Notes: generated by a model not told the origin, from the letters alone. A stretch of 64,000 nt of DNA from Fulvimarina sp. (GCA_002700095.1 PACL01000039.1:62001-126000), one strand, 5' to 3'; shown: positions 54,161 through 63,176, numbered from the stretch's first letter. Numbers and translations: made by a program.

Positions 54161-54988
54161 ATGTACAAGACGATCCTCGTCTGCCTCGATTCCGCCGAGC
54201 GTTCCGACCGGTTGCTCGACGTCGCCGTGCCGCTTGCCGAGCGGCATGGCGCCCATCTCGTCGGCCTGCACGTCACGCCCAGCGTCCTCACCGACCTCGT
54301 GAGCGAGGTGTCGGTGGAATATCTCGAGGCGACGCGAAAATCCCTGAAGCAGGCGGCCGAGGCGGTGCGGGCGGCGTTCGAAGCCCGTGTCGCGGGAGAG
54401 GGCGTCTCGGCCGAATGGCGCTGCGAGGAGCCGGCCGATCCGGACTATGCCCGGGCAGTGACGCGCCACGCGCTCTGTTCGGACCTCGTCGTCGTCGCCC
54501 AGTCCCACACTTCGCAATGGAATGGCGGCGGCCTCGTGACCGAGGTCCTCTTCGAGACCGGTCGGCCGATCCTGTTCGTGCCAAGGGAAGGAGACTATCC
54601 GACGCTCGGCGAGCGCCCCGTCATCGCCTGGAACGGCACGCGGGAAGCGGCGCGGGCCGCCTTCGACGCAGTCCCGATCCTGTCGGCGGCCGGAACCGTC
54701 CGCCTGCTTGCCGTCGATCCCCATCGCACCGGCGGCAAGGGCGGCCTCGCGCCGGCCGACGACCTGGCGGTGACGCTGGCGCGCCACGGCCTGACGGTCG
54801 AGGCCGGCGTCACCTATAGCGGCGACCTTTCGGTCGGGAACGCGCTGCTGTCCTACCTCGCCGATGTCGGCGCGGATCTGCTCGTCATGGGGTGCTACGG
54901 GCATTCGCGGATCCGCGAGATGCTGTTCGGCGGCGTCACGCGGCAGATCCTGCGCGAGATGACGGTACCTGTGCTGATGTCGCGCTGA
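54161..54988 (+). CDS. Universal stress protein, tandem-domain type
   Basis: 275 aa with two UspA-like halves. Half 1 opens MYKTILVCLDSAERSDRLLDVAVPLAERHGAHLVGLHV; half 2 ends with the ATP-binding signature in DLLVMGCYGHSRIREMLFGGVTRQILREMTVPVLMSR (G-x2-G-x9-G(S/T) type). The first half has a weaker nucleotide-binding motif. Likely cytosolic ATP-binding stress protein, co-transcribed with adhP. Confidence 0.92.
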   Translation: MYKTILVCLDSAERSDRLLDVAVPLAERHGAHLVGLHVTPSVLTDLVSEVSVEYLEATRKSLKQAAEAVRAAFEARVAGEGVSAEWRCEEPADPDYARAVTRHALCSDLVVVAQSHTSQWNGGGLVTEVLFETGRPILFVPREGDYPTLGERPVIAWNGTREAARAAFDAVPILSAAGTVRLLAVDPHRTGGKGGLAPADDLAVTLARHGLTVEAGVTYSGDLSVGNALLSYLADVGADLLVMGCYGHSRIREMLFGGVTRQILREMTVPVLMSR

Positions 54989-55055
54989 GGCGGTATCCGG
55001 CGGGCGGCCGGGCAGACTTCGGCGTCCGCTGGCCAGGGCTTTGAGGAAATCTCGC

Positions 55056-55092
55056 AAAAAAAAGACCCGGCCCGCGGCAGCGGTTCGGGTCC
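55056..55092 (-). terminator. Intrinsic terminator of the 53-aa gene
   Basis: Minus strand GGACCCG (55092-55086) ... CGGGTC (55069-55064) with an inner CCGC/GCGG stem, followed by a run of eight T (55063-55056). It points away from the USP gene and ends the small minus-strand transcript. Confidence 0.85.
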
Positions 55093-55161
55093 TTGTGGCG
55101 CGTCCAGACGAAGCTGACGGCGCGATGCAGGGCGGTCCGGTGTCGGCGGACCTCGCCGTGA

Positions 55162-55323
55162 TCAGCGATAGCGCGAGAAGATCTCGCTGTTGAGGCCAAG
55201 CTGGCGCAGCGCGGATTCCGGCGGCCTGCGGCCCGCCTCGATGGCGACGGCGCAATGGCGTGCGGCCCTGACATCGGACCAGAAATCCGCAAATCCTCCG
55301 ACGAAGCCTTTTCGGCGGCTCAT
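55162..55323 (-). CDS. Small conserved-looking protein
   Basis: 53 aa, beginning MSRRKGFVGGFADFWSDVRAA and ending RQLGLNSEIFSRYR. Not recognised by name. A strong AAAGGAGAG ribosome-binding site precedes the ATG and an intrinsic terminator follows about 70 bp after the stop, so it appears to be a complete monocistronic unit. The composition (basic N-terminus, AIEAGRRPPESALRQLGL helix) resembles short DUF1127-like or stress-related rhizobial proteins, without a firm match. It is divergent from dctB. Confidence 0.7.
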   Translation of the reverse strand: MSRRKGFVGGFADFWSDVRAARHCAVAIEAGRRPPESALRQLGLNSEIFSRYR

Positions 55324-55452
55324 GACACTCTCCTTTGGTCAATCTGATACGTTTCAAGATAGACATGGGAGGGGGCCGCTTGAAGCGACGATCCGACGTT
55401 GCTGCAATGCACTCCCTGCATCTCTCGAGGGCGTGATTTGATCGACGCACAT

Positions 55453-57441
55453 ATGAAGCCCGCGGCTAGGGGACCGGTCGCCCCTGCCGGCGGGCGGGCC
55501 CGGCAGGCGGGACGCGCCTCGCGCGTGGCAAGGCCGCACCTCGCCCGGCAGAAGGGCCGCCTCACCGGCTGGCGCATCCGCCGCCGCTTCGCCGCAACGC
55601 GCATCGCCGTCCTCGCCATGCTGGCTCTCTTTGCCGCGGTCGCCATCCTGTCGGCCGGGCGGTTCGCCGCGCGCCAGGCTTTCGCCGAGGTCTATGCCGG
55701 CGCGCTCGAAACCCTCAACGTCCAGACCGCGACGCTCGACGGCGTCCTCGACAAATACCGGGTGCTGCCGCCGCTGCTCGCGCAAGGAGCGGAGTTCCGG
55801 CGCTTCTTCGCCGAGCCGGCAGGGCCTGCCGGCGGCGCCGATGCGGCGAGAATGCGGATCGCGGCGGAATCCGTGGTCGGCCTTTCCGGGGCGCTCGATC
55901 TCCTGCTGATCGATCCCGCCGGCGCGATCTTCCATTCGGCGCGGGGCCGGCTGAGCGAGACGCGGGACCGGCTGGAGGAGGCGATCGCCGCCGCCCGCCA
56001 GGGGCGGCTCGGCCGCCAGAGCCTCGTCCTGCCGGACGGCGAGCGGGCCTATGTCTTCGTCGCACCGGTCCGCCGGGGCGCCTCGCTCGGCGGCTTCATC
56101 GCCCTCGTCGTCGACCTCGAGAATGTCGAGGCGACCTGGGCGCTGTCGAAGAACACCGTCTATGTCACCGACCGGTCGGGGCGGATCTTCCTGTCGAACC
56201 GCCGGGACTGGCGGATGGCGCAGCCGGAGGCGGTGACGGCGAGCGTCGGCGCGGGGGGGAGAGAGCCTCTCGACCTGACCCGCGGCCTGCCGCTGCTCGA
56301 ATGGCAGATCCACGTCCTCGCCGACACGGCGGCCGTCGCCGAGGCGCGGCTCGGCGGCCAGACGGTGGCGGGGCTGGTCAGCCTGGTCCTCGCCGGCATC
56401 GCGGTGATCGCGTTGCGCCGGCGGGAGACCGGCATCCTGCGCGAGCGCCGCGACCGGGCACTGGCGCTGCGGCTCGAGCGGGTGGTGCGCGACCGCACCC
56501 GGGCGCTCAGCCAGGCGAACCTCTTCCTGAAGGACGAGGTCGAGGAGCGGCGCCTGACCGAGGCGAAGCTGCGGCGCACCCAGGACGAGCTGGTCCAGGC
56601 GGCGAAGCTAGCCAGCCTCGGCCAGATGGCGGCGGCGCTCGGCCACGAGTTCAACCAGCCGCTCGCCGCGATCCGTACCTATGCGGACAATGCCGAGCGG
56701 TTCCTGTCCCGGGAGCGCACCGACATGGCGAGCGGCAACCTCAAGCGCATCGTGGCGATGACCGACCGCATGGCCGAGATGTCGAAGACGCTGCTGGCCT
56801 TTGCCCGCAAGCCGGGCACCGCCTCCAACCCGGTCGCGCTCGGGCCGATCCTCGACGAGGCGATGATCCTGGTCCGCCCGCGCCTGCGCAAGGCCGGCAT
56901 CGCGCTCGCCGTCGATCCGGCGCTGCGGCAGGTGACGGTCATGGGCGGGCGGGTGCGCCTCGCCCAGGTCTTCGTCAATCTCGTCAACAATGCCGCCGAC
57001 GCAATGTCCGGAATGGGGGTCGGTCTCGGCGCAGGGGCCGGCCGGGGTGACGTATCGTCCGGCTCCGGCTCCGGCTCCGGGGGCGAGGCGGCCGGCGGCC
57101 GGATCGCGATCGGCCTCGGCCCCGGCCCTGGGTCTGGCGCAGCTTCTTCTGGCGGTCCGGGCGGCGAGGCAGCGCCCGGTACTGTTGAGATCCGCGTCGC
57201 CGACGACGGTCCCGGTATCCTGCCGGCGATGCAGGACCAGATCTTCGAGCCCTTCGTCACCACCAAGGCGAGCGGCGAGGGGATCGGCATCGGCCTGTCG
57301 ATCGTCAGGAACATCCTCGCCGACTTCGGCGGAACGATCCGGCTGGTGGCAAGCGGCCCCGGGGGGAGCGAATTTGCAATCGTCCTCGTCAGCGCCGATA
57401 CCGGCGAGACAGTGCGCGACCCGTTTCTCGAGGTGTCCTGA
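55453..57441 (+). CDS. dctB: DctB-like C4-dicarboxylate sensor histidine kinase
   Basis: 662 aa from ATG 55453; the first ~45 residues are basic and disordered, and the start is uncertain (open to 55399). Membrane helix 1 (RIAVLAMLALFAAVAILSAG), periplasmic PAS-like sensor with DGVLDKYRVLPPLLA and VYVTDRSGRIFLSNRRDW, helix 2 (TVAGLVSLVLAGIAVIAL), coiled coil, H-box LGHEFNQPLAAIRTYADNA, N-box NLVNNAADAM, G-boxes VADDGPGI and GEGIGIGLSIV. Between N-box and G1 box is a Gly/Ser-rich insertion of about 40 residues. Expected to sense succinate, fumarate or malate. Confidence 0.9.
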   Translation: MKPAARGPVAPAGGRARQAGRASRVARPHLARQKGRLTGWRIRRRFAATRIAVLAMLALFAAVAILSAGRFAARQAFAEVYAGALETLNVQTATLDGVLDKYRVLPPLLAQGAEFRRFFAEPAGPAGGADAARMRIAAESVVGLSGALDLLLIDPAGAIFHSARGRLSETRDRLEEAIAAARQGRLGRQSLVLPDGERAYVFVAPVRRGASLGGFIALVVDLENVEATWALSKNTVYVTDRSGRIFLSNRRDWRMAQPEAVTASVGAGGREPLDLTRGLPLLEWQIHVLADTAAVAEARLGGQTVAGLVSLVLAGIAVIALRRRETGILRERRDRALALRLERVVRDRTRALSQANLFLKDEVEERRLTEAKLRRTQDELVQAAKLASLGQMAAALGHEFNQPLAAIRTYADNAERFLSRERTDMASGNLKRIVAMTDRMAEMSKTLLAFARKPGTASNPVALGPILDEAMILVRPRLRKAGIALAVDPALRQVTVMGGRVRLAQVFVNLVNNAADAMSGMGVGLGAGAGRGDVSSGSGSGSGGEAAGGRIAIGLGPGPGSGAASSGGPGGEAAPGTVEIRVADDGPGILPAMQDQIFEPFVTTKASGEGIGIGLSIVRNILADFGGTIRLVASGPGGSEFAIVLVSADTGETVRDPFLEVS

Positions 57442-57444
57442 ACG

Positions 57445-58869
57445 ATGACCGGCTTCGGCGAACCGAGCGTCCATCTCGTCGACGACGACGACGACCTGCG
57501 CGACGCGCTCTGCCAGGGGCTCGAACTGGAGGGCATGCCGGTCGAGCTGCACAAGGACGGTTCGACGCTTTTGGCGAGAATCAGCCACGAGGCCTATGCC
57601 GTCGTGGTCAGCGACATCCGCATGCCAGGCCTCGACGGGCTGGAACTCCTGAAGTCGGCACTGGCGATCGACCCGACCCTGCCGGTCATCCTGATCACCG
57701 GCCATGGTGACGTGCAGATGGCGGTGGATGCCATGCGGGCCGGTGCCTACGACTTCATCGAGAAGCCGTTTTCGGTGTCGCGGCTGCATGCGGTGGTCGA
57801 GCGGGCGCTGGAGAAGCGCCGCCTGGTGCTGGAAAACCGCATCCTGCGTTCCACCCTCGACGACGGCGACGAGCTGGCCCTCAGGCTCGTCGGCCGCACC
57901 CCCGGGATCCAGCGGCTGCGCCAGCAGATCCACGCGCTCTCCGACACCGACGTCGACGTCCTGGTGCTGGGCGAGACCGGCACCGGCAAGGAGGTGGTGG
58001 CGCGGGGCCTGCACGAATGCGGCAGCCGGGCGAAGAAGAACTTCGTCGCCATCAACTGCGCGGCGCTGCCCGCCGACATCATCGAATCGGAGCTCTTCGG
58101 CCACGAGCCCGGCGCCTTCACCGGCGCCGCCAAGCTGCGGATCGGCAAGCTCGAACATGCCGACGGCGGCACGATCTTCCTCGACGAGATCGAATCGATG
58201 CCGCTCGACCTGCAGGCCAAGCTGCTGCGGGCGATCGAGACACGGGTGATCGAGCGGCTCGGCTCGAACCGGCCGATCCCCCTCGACGTGCGCTTCGTCG
58301 CCGCCACCAAGACCGACCTCGCCGAGGCGGGCCGCACCGGCCGCTTCCGCTCCGACCTCTATTATCGCCTCAACGTCGTGACGCTGACGATCCCGCCTTT
58401 GCGGGACCGGCGCGAGGACGTGCCGCTCCTGTTCTTCCACCTGGCGCGGGAAGCCCGGGCGCGGTTCCGCCGCGAGATCCCGGCGGTCGATCACGGGCTG
58501 GAGATGCAGCTGATGCGCCGCGACTGGCCGGGCAACGTGCGCGAACTGCGGAACTACGCCGACCGCTTCGTGCTCGGCATGTGGTCGGGCTTCGACGAGG
58601 GCGAGGCCACGGCGACGTCGAATGGAGGGGGCGCGGGGGGACTGCGGGCCGGAGCGACCGGCGTCGAAGGGGCCGGCGGGGGCGCCGGCGGGGGCGGCTC
58701 GCTGGCCGACCGGCTCACCGCCTATGAGCGGGCGGTCATCGAGGCCGAACTCGCCCGCAATGGCGGCGCCCTGCGGCCGACCTACGAGGCCCTGCAGATC
58801 TCGCGCAAGGGCCTCTACGACAAGATCCGCCGGCTGGGCATCGAGAGCGGCGAAGCGCTGGAAGATTGA
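57445..58869 (+). CDS. dctD: DctD-like sigma-54-dependent response regulator
   Basis: 474 aa, starting 3 bp after the dctB stop. Receiver with Asp in VVVSDIRMPGLDGLELL; AAA+ domain with Walker A GETGTGKE, the sigma-54-contacting GAFTGA loop, Walker B GGTIFLDEIESMPLDLQ and the arginine finger region FRSDLYYRLNV; Fis-type helix-turn-helix near the end (ALRPTYEALQISRKGLYDKIRRLGI). A Gly-rich linker (about residues 392-415) precedes the HTH. It should activate a sigma-54 promoter of a dicarboxylate transporter; no transporter gene is in this window. Confidence 0.93.
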   Translation: MTGFGEPSVHLVDDDDDLRDALCQGLELEGMPVELHKDGSTLLARISHEAYAVVVSDIRMPGLDGLELLKSALAIDPTLPVILITGHGDVQMAVDAMRAGAYDFIEKPFSVSRLHAVVERALEKRRLVLENRILRSTLDDGDELALRLVGRTPGIQRLRQQIHALSDTDVDVLVLGETGTGKEVVARGLHECGSRAKKNFVAINCAALPADIIESELFGHEPGAFTGAAKLRIGKLEHADGGTIFLDEIESMPLDLQAKLLRAIETRVIERLGSNRPIPLDVRFVAATKTDLAEAGRTGRFRSDLYYRLNVVTLTIPPLRDRREDVPLLFFHLAREARARFRREIPAVDHGLEMQLMRRDWPGNVRELRNYADRFVLGMWSGFDEGEATATSNGGGAGGLRAGATGVEGAGGGAGGGGSLADRLTAYERAVIEAELARNGGALRPTYEALQISRKGLYDKIRRLGIESGEALED

Positions 58870-59207
58870 GGCGGCGTGCGGCTCGACCGTGAGGACTGCC
58901 GCAGCAAGACCCATGCAGATGACGGAGCGGACATCGCGTCTCCGTGCCGTTTCGTCACAGACGATACTTCGGACAACCCACTGATCGTTCGGAATTGTTC
59001 GCGCCCATCCCCCATTTTGGGGATGCGCTCACCTGATGGTTTGTTTCCAATACTGGCGGGGCCAGCGCAATTGCCCCAGCCACGAGGCCCCCCAACGCGG
59101 TCCGGTCGCTCCCAACGGCCGGACCGCGTTCAGATCATGGCGTGCGGCTCCCGGGGCGTGCGGGGCCACGACGGCTCCGATTGGACGGATCAACTCCAGC
59201 GCGTAGA
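58870..59207. other. Intergenic region upstream of the LuxR-type gene
   Basis: 338 bp without a gene. Moderately AT-rich around 58960-59070; an A/T step TTTCGTCACAGACGATACTTCG near 58950 could be a promoter. A dyad TCCGGTCG...CGACCGGA-like (GGTCCGGTCGCTCCCAACGGCCGGACC, about 59098-59124) may form a hairpin: GGTCCGG pairs with CCGGACC. Confidence 0.45.
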
Positions 59208-60311
59208 ATGGCGACCATGCTCGATGCGATCCTGGATGAACTCTACGGCACGATCGACGGCCAGGTCGAATGGCGGAGCGCTTTACGCTCGGCGATCCAG
59301 GCCGCCGGTGCAGAGCGGCTTTCCATCCACGTGTTCGGAGCGGACGGTTCGTTCCGGCAGGAAACCGAGCCCTTCGATCCGGAAGGCGTGCTGCTCTATG
59401 CCCGCGATTTTGCCGACAAGGACCTGCGGGTCGGCCGGATTCTCGGCGGAAGGCGGGGCGTCCTCGCGACCCAGGACGTGATGACCGGCGAGGAGATTGC
59501 CCGCTGCGCCGTCCACAACGAGTTCTACCGGATCTATCCGGAGTGCTGGAACACGGTCAACGTCGCCTTGGACGGGGACAAGGCCCTGTGGGTCCCCTCG
59601 TTCTTCCGCAGCGCCAGGCGCGGCAGCTTCTCGGCGGACGAAAAGCGGAAACTCGCCATCCTGGCGGCGCATATCGCCAGGGTTTCGGAGACCCGGGAGG
59701 CCCTTTCTCCGCAGAGTTCGAGCCTGTCGAGGGACGGCATCCTCGCCGCCTATGACGCTCTCGACGACGGCATCGTCATCTTCGACCGGTTCGGCTGCGT
59801 GCTCCACATGAACCAGGCGGCGCGTCGCCTCGCCGGGACGATGGACGGCATCATGGTCCGCGACGGCGTCCTCCTGGCCTCCCACCGCGACTGCGCGGAG
59901 CCGCTGGCGACCATGATGGCCGCCACGATCCGCGTCGCGGCGGGCGAAGCCCTCGAGATGCCGCGGCCGATCGGTCTTCGCCGCACGACGACGCCGCATC
60001 CGCTGCTGGTGCGGGCCTATGTCGCGCCAAACGGCGCCGATGGCGGCCGCATCAGCGTCCTGAAGCTGCAGGACCATGCCCATTGGGCGCTGCCTTCGCC
60101 GGAGATGGTGCAGGCGGCCACGGGCTTGAGCCCGGCCGAATCCCGCCTCGCCATCGCCCTCCTCGAAGGCCTCGGCGCTTCGGCCTACGCCAAACGCGCC
60201 GGGGTGTCGGAGCACACCGTGCGCAGCCAGCTGAAGGTGATCCGCGCCAAGCTGCGGGTCTCGCGCCAGGCGGACGTCGTCGCCCTCATCGCGCGGCTCT
60301 GCCGCGGATGA
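59208..60311 (+). CDS. LuxR family regulator with PAS-like sensor region
   Basis: 367 aa. N-terminal ~160 residues form an unassigned sensor-like domain (VEWRSALRSAIQAAGAERLSIHVFGADG), then a PAS-like part (YDALDDGIVIFDRFGCVLHMNQAARRLAG) and a C-terminal LuxR/GerE helix-turn-helix (TGLSPAESRLAIALLEGLGASAYAKRAGVSEHTVRSQLKVIRAKLRVSRQADVVALIARL). No acyl-HSL-binding signature. The start is uncertain (ATG 59208 or 59217). Its stop overlaps a small membrane-protein frame at 60308. Confidence 0.85.
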   Translation: MATMLDAILDELYGTIDGQVEWRSALRSAIQAAGAERLSIHVFGADGSFRQETEPFDPEGVLLYARDFADKDLRVGRILGGRRGVLATQDVMTGEEIARCAVHNEFYRIYPECWNTVNVALDGDKALWVPSFFRSARRGSFSADEKRKLAILAAHIARVSETREALSPQSSSLSRDGILAAYDALDDGIVIFDRFGCVLHMNQAARRLAGTMDGIMVRDGVLLASHRDCAEPLATMMAATIRVAAGEALEMPRPIGLRRTTTPHPLLVRAYVAPNGADGGRISVLKLQDHAHWALPSPEMVQAATGLSPAESRLAIALLEGLGASAYAKRAGVSEHTVRSQLKVIRAKLRVSRQADVVALIARLCRG

Positions 60312-60520
60312 GGAGGAAACGGGCCGTTACCCGTCTGCCGCCGCGCGAGAAGGCCTGCGTGATTCGCTTCGGGATCCAGCGCCGCTACCGTCCGACCAAC
60401 GACAACCGCCAGCTGTCGGCCATCGGCGGATTGTCGCCGGGGCCGCTCTGGGCCGCCATCGCATTTGCCGTGTGCAGCTTCTGGCTCGGCGTCGCGGCGC
60501 TGCTCGTCGGGCTGATGTGA
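60308..60520 (+). CDS. Small predicted membrane protein
   Basis: 70 aa from ATG 60308, overlapping the LuxR-type gene stop (ATGA) with GAGGAGG inside the overlap region. A basic N-terminal half (MRRKRAVTRLPPREKACVIRF, RRYRPTNDNRQ) is followed by one membrane helix PLWAAIAFAVCSFWLGVAALLVGLM at the very end. Orientation would place the basic part in the cytoplasm. Unknown function; could be a spurious frame, but the coupling and the helix speak for it. Confidence 0.5.
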   Translation: MRRKRAVTRLPPREKACVIRFGIQRRYRPTNDNRQLSAIGGLSPGPLWAAIAFAVCSFWLGVAALLVGLM

Positions 60521-60649
60521 TTCGGCGCCCGACGTCCCGAAGAAAGACGCCGAACCTGATGTCATTGGCCGCCCGATCGATCGGAGCGGGGTCTGTTTCG
60601 GCCCCGCTCGGCGCGCGAGCGGCCCGTGCCTCGATGCGGTCTGCCTCGC

Positions 60650-61261
60650 TCAGGCAGCCTTCAGCCCGGCGATCGCGCCGAGGGCATCGTTGGTGGCCTT
60701 CTCGCGCTGCTCGGGACCGGTGGCGATGCCTTCGGCGACGATCACTTCGAGATTGGTGACGCCGAAGAAGCCGAAGACCGTGCGCAGATAGGTTTCGGCA
60801 TGTTCGAAGGCGGCGGCCGGGGTGCCGGCGCCGTAGAATCCGCCGCGGGCGATGGTGAGGATCACCCGCTTGTCGCCGGCCAGACCCTCCGGCCCCGCTT
60901 GCGTGTAGCGGAACGTCTTGCCGGCCACGGCGACGCGGTCGACCCAGGCCTTCAACTGGCTCGCCACCGAGAAATTGTAGAGCGCGACGCCGATCACCAC
61001 GACATCGGCCGCGAGGAACTCCTCGAGGACCCGGCCGCCGAGGGCGAGATCCTCCTGCAGGGCCTGGTCGTGCTGGACCGGCGCGCTCTGGCCGGCGAGA
61101 TACTGGCCGGTCAGATGGGAGATCGGCTCGGCGACGAGATCGCGATAGGAGACCTCGATGCCGGGGTTTTCCTCGACCAGCCGCTCGACGGTGGCCTTCG
61201 AGAGCGTGCGGCTGACGGAACTCTCGCCGAGAATGCTGGAATCGAGATGGAGCAGTTTCAT
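60650..61261 (-). CDS. azoR: FMN-dependent NADH:quinone oxidoreductase / azoreductase AzoR
   Basis: 203 aa. Flavodoxin-like fold: LLHLDSSILGESSVSRTLSKATVERL (FMN phosphate loop SxxxxSxSR-type), VIGVALYNFSVASQLKAWVDRV (family motif) and ILTIARGGFYGAG. Reduces quinones and azo dyes with NADH and protects against thiol-specific stress. Divergent from the HxlR regulator at 61450, a common regulator-target pair. Confidence 0.95.
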   Translation of the reverse strand: MKLLHLDSSILGESSVSRTLSKATVERLVEENPGIEVSYRDLVAEPISHLTGQYLAGQSAPVQHDQALQEDLALGGRVLEEFLAADVVVIGVALYNFSVASQLKAWVDRVAVAGKTFRYTQAGPEGLAGDKRVILTIARGGFYGAGTPAAAFEHAETYLRTVFGFFGVTNLEVIVAEGIATGPEQREKATNDALGAIAGLKAA

Positions 61262-61385
61262 GGCTGTATCCTCTGGGCACGGCGGCATCGGTCCGAGAAT
61301 CGACAGCGATCCCCGGTCGGTCCGATGCGGCGGATGGATGGGACGGAGCGTCGGTCCTGCGGCTTGTCGGGCGTCCGGCGCTCCA

Positions 61386-61425
61386 GGTATGGTTTTGATA
61401 CCGAGGCTCATTAAATGACCGTCAT
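61386..61425. promoter_or_regulatory. Candidate HxlR operator dyads
   Basis: Two inverted repeats lie in the azoR-hxlR gap: GGTAT-N7-ATACC at 61386-61402 and ATGAC-C-GTCAT at 61415-61425. Spacing of the first suits a dimeric winged-helix repressor. The second is 25 bp from the regulator start. Confidence 0.5.
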
Positions 61426-61449
61426 GCTGCGGCGCAAGGAGGCACATTT

Positions 61450-61848
61450 TTGGAACCTGAGAACAGCGCTGTGACCCATGAGGACCATCGGTTTCCCGGC
61501 GGTTGCCAGGCGGTGGGCAGCGTGTTGTCGCGGATCGGCGACAAGTGGTCAGTGCTGGTGGTGATGCTGCTCGCCGGCGGGCCGAAGCGCTTCAGCGAAT
61601 TGAAGCGGGCGATCGGCACCATCTCCCAGCGCATGCTCACGCTGACGCTGCGCGGGCTGGAACGGGACGGCCTCGTCACCCGCACCGTGACGCCGACGAT
61701 CCCGCCGCGGGTCGACTACGAACTCACCGATCTCGGCCATTCGCTCTGCGTCCCGGTGCGCGGCATCGGCGACTGGGCGTTCGAGAACCACGCCCGGATC
61801 GAGGCGGCGCGGCAGAGCTATGACGGACGGCAGGACGGCGCTGGCTGA
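61450..61848 (+). CDS. HxlR family transcriptional regulator
   Basis: 132 aa from TTG 61450, supported by AAGGAGG 8 bp upstream (GTG 61471 also possible). Winged-helix HxlR domain: GCQAVGSVLSRIGDKWSVLVVMLLAGGPKRFSELKRAIGTISQRMLTLTLRGLERDGLVTRTVTPTIPPRVDYELTDLG. The Cys near residue 19 is the redox-sensing position in HxlR/QorR-type regulators. Likely represses azoR and responds to quinones or electrophiles. Confidence 0.92.
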   Translation: MEPENSAVTHEDHRFPGGCQAVGSVLSRIGDKWSVLVVMLLAGGPKRFSELKRAIGTISQRMLTLTLRGLERDGLVTRTVTPTIPPRVDYELTDLGHSLCVPVRGIGDWAFENHARIEAARQSYDGRQDGAG

Positions 61849-61921
61849 AGGATGCGCGGCCGCCTTCGGCTGGGGGCCGCGGGGTCGGGATGGCGCGCAG
61901 TCGGAATATCGGCCGCCCTTG

Positions 61922-62302
61922 TCAGCCCTGCGAGCGCCGATAGGCCTCGATCATGTCCGTCACCAGGATGCCCTCGATGCGCATGTCCGTCAGGTCGGCG
62001 TTGCGGATCTCGGCCTTCGCCAGCGTCGCGCCGTCGATGACGACGCCGGATAGATTGGCGTCGGTGATGGCCGCGCCGGCGAGATTGACGTTGTTGAACC
62101 GGGCCTTTGCCAGGTTCACGTCGTCGAAGACGGCTTCGCCGAGATTGGTGTCCTCGAAGCTCGCCCGGGTCAGGACGGCGTGGAAGCGCGCATCGGCAAG
62201 GTTGACGCCGTCGAAGGTGGCACCCGTCATCTCGGCCCGGTGATATCGCACCCCTTCCAGCCTTTCGCCGTTGAAGGGTCTGCTCGTCTCGTCGTCGCTC
62301 AT
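61922..62302 (-). CDS. Pentapeptide repeat protein
   Basis: 126 aa from ATG 62302. Tandem A(D/N)LxX-type pentapeptides run from about residue 30 to 115 (for example FDGVNLADARFHAVLTRASF, then NLGEAVFDDVNLAKARFNNV), predicting a short right-handed quadrilateral beta-helix. Cytosolic, no signal. Such proteins range from gyrase-protecting DNA mimics to proteins of unknown role; nothing here decides. Divergent from the Lrp-type gene. Confidence 0.9.
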   Translation of the reverse strand: MSDDETSRPFNGERLEGVRYHRAEMTGATFDGVNLADARFHAVLTRASFEDTNLGEAVFDDVNLAKARFNNVNLAGAAITDANLSGVVIDGATLAKAEIRNADLTDMRIEGILVTDMIEAYRRSQG

Positions 62303-62523
62303 GATCGGCCTCCACGCCTTCGCTTGCCCGGGCAGCATCGCAGACCGGGGGCGGCGATGCACCGGTTTCGCATCGACGCCAGTCCCGGAACCTCGTTCGG
62401 GATTTTGTCCGGGGCCTGCGCGAGATCGTCGTCCTCTGCCGGGCTCGCGGGCCGCGCCGCGCTTCCGCTTCGGCTCCATCTCCTGTATCCCGTGGCTTTT
62501 CCGCCGATGTCACGGAACTGCTC

Positions 62524-63009
62524 ATGGACCGGCTCGACAAGAAGATTCTGCGGCTCCTGCAGGAGGACGCCACCCTCGCCGTCGCCGACGTCGCCAAGCG
62601 CGTCGGCCTGTCGACGACGCCCTGCTGGCGGCGCATCCAGCGGCTGGAGGAGGACGGCGTCATCATGCGACGGGTCGCGGTGCTCGACCCGGAGAAGATC
62701 AACGCCCGCGTCACGGTCTTCGTGGCGATCCGCACCAACTCCCATTCCACCGAGTGGCTGAAGCGGTTTTCCGAGGTGATCGGCGAGTTTCCCGAGGTGA
62801 TCGAGTTCTACCGCATGAGCGGCGACGTCGACTACCTGCTGCGCGTGGTGGTGCCGGACATCGCCGCCTATGACGCCTTCTACAAGCGGATGATCGAGAA
62901 GATCGAGATCCGCGACGTGTCGTCCTCGTTTGCCATGGAGCAGATAAAATACACGACCCAGATGCCGCTGGACTACATGGTGCTCGACAAGGAGCCGCGG
63001 GGGGAGTGA
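62524..63009 (+). CDS. Lrp/AsnC family transcriptional regulator
   Basis: 161 aa. N-terminal HTH (LDKKILRLLQEDATLAVADVAKRVGLSTTPCWRRIQRLEEDGVI) and C-terminal RAM ligand-binding domain (VFVAIRTNSHSTEWLKRFSEVIGEFPEVIEFYRMSGDVDYLLRVVVPDIAAYDAFY). Usual length. Feast/famine-type regulator; the amino acid it senses and its targets are not evident, since its neighbours are unrelated. Confidence 0.95.
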   Translation: MDRLDKKILRLLQEDATLAVADVAKRVGLSTTPCWRRIQRLEEDGVIMRRVAVLDPEKINARVTVFVAIRTNSHSTEWLKRFSEVIGEFPEVIEFYRMSGDVDYLLRVVVPDIAAYDAFYKRMIEKIEIRDVSSSFAMEQIKYTTQMPLDYMVLDKEPRGE

Positions 63010-63176
63010 CGGCCTGCCGCGGCACGGCGATTTAAACGGCCTCGGCACCTGATGCGCCGGCTGGACGGTGGCTGCCTCACTGGAACCGGCACACCCTGAT
63101 GGGGCGACCGTCACGGAAACGTCACAGGGCTAACCCATAGTTGCGGGCGAGGGGCGAGTGAGCCGGGAGCAGCGCG

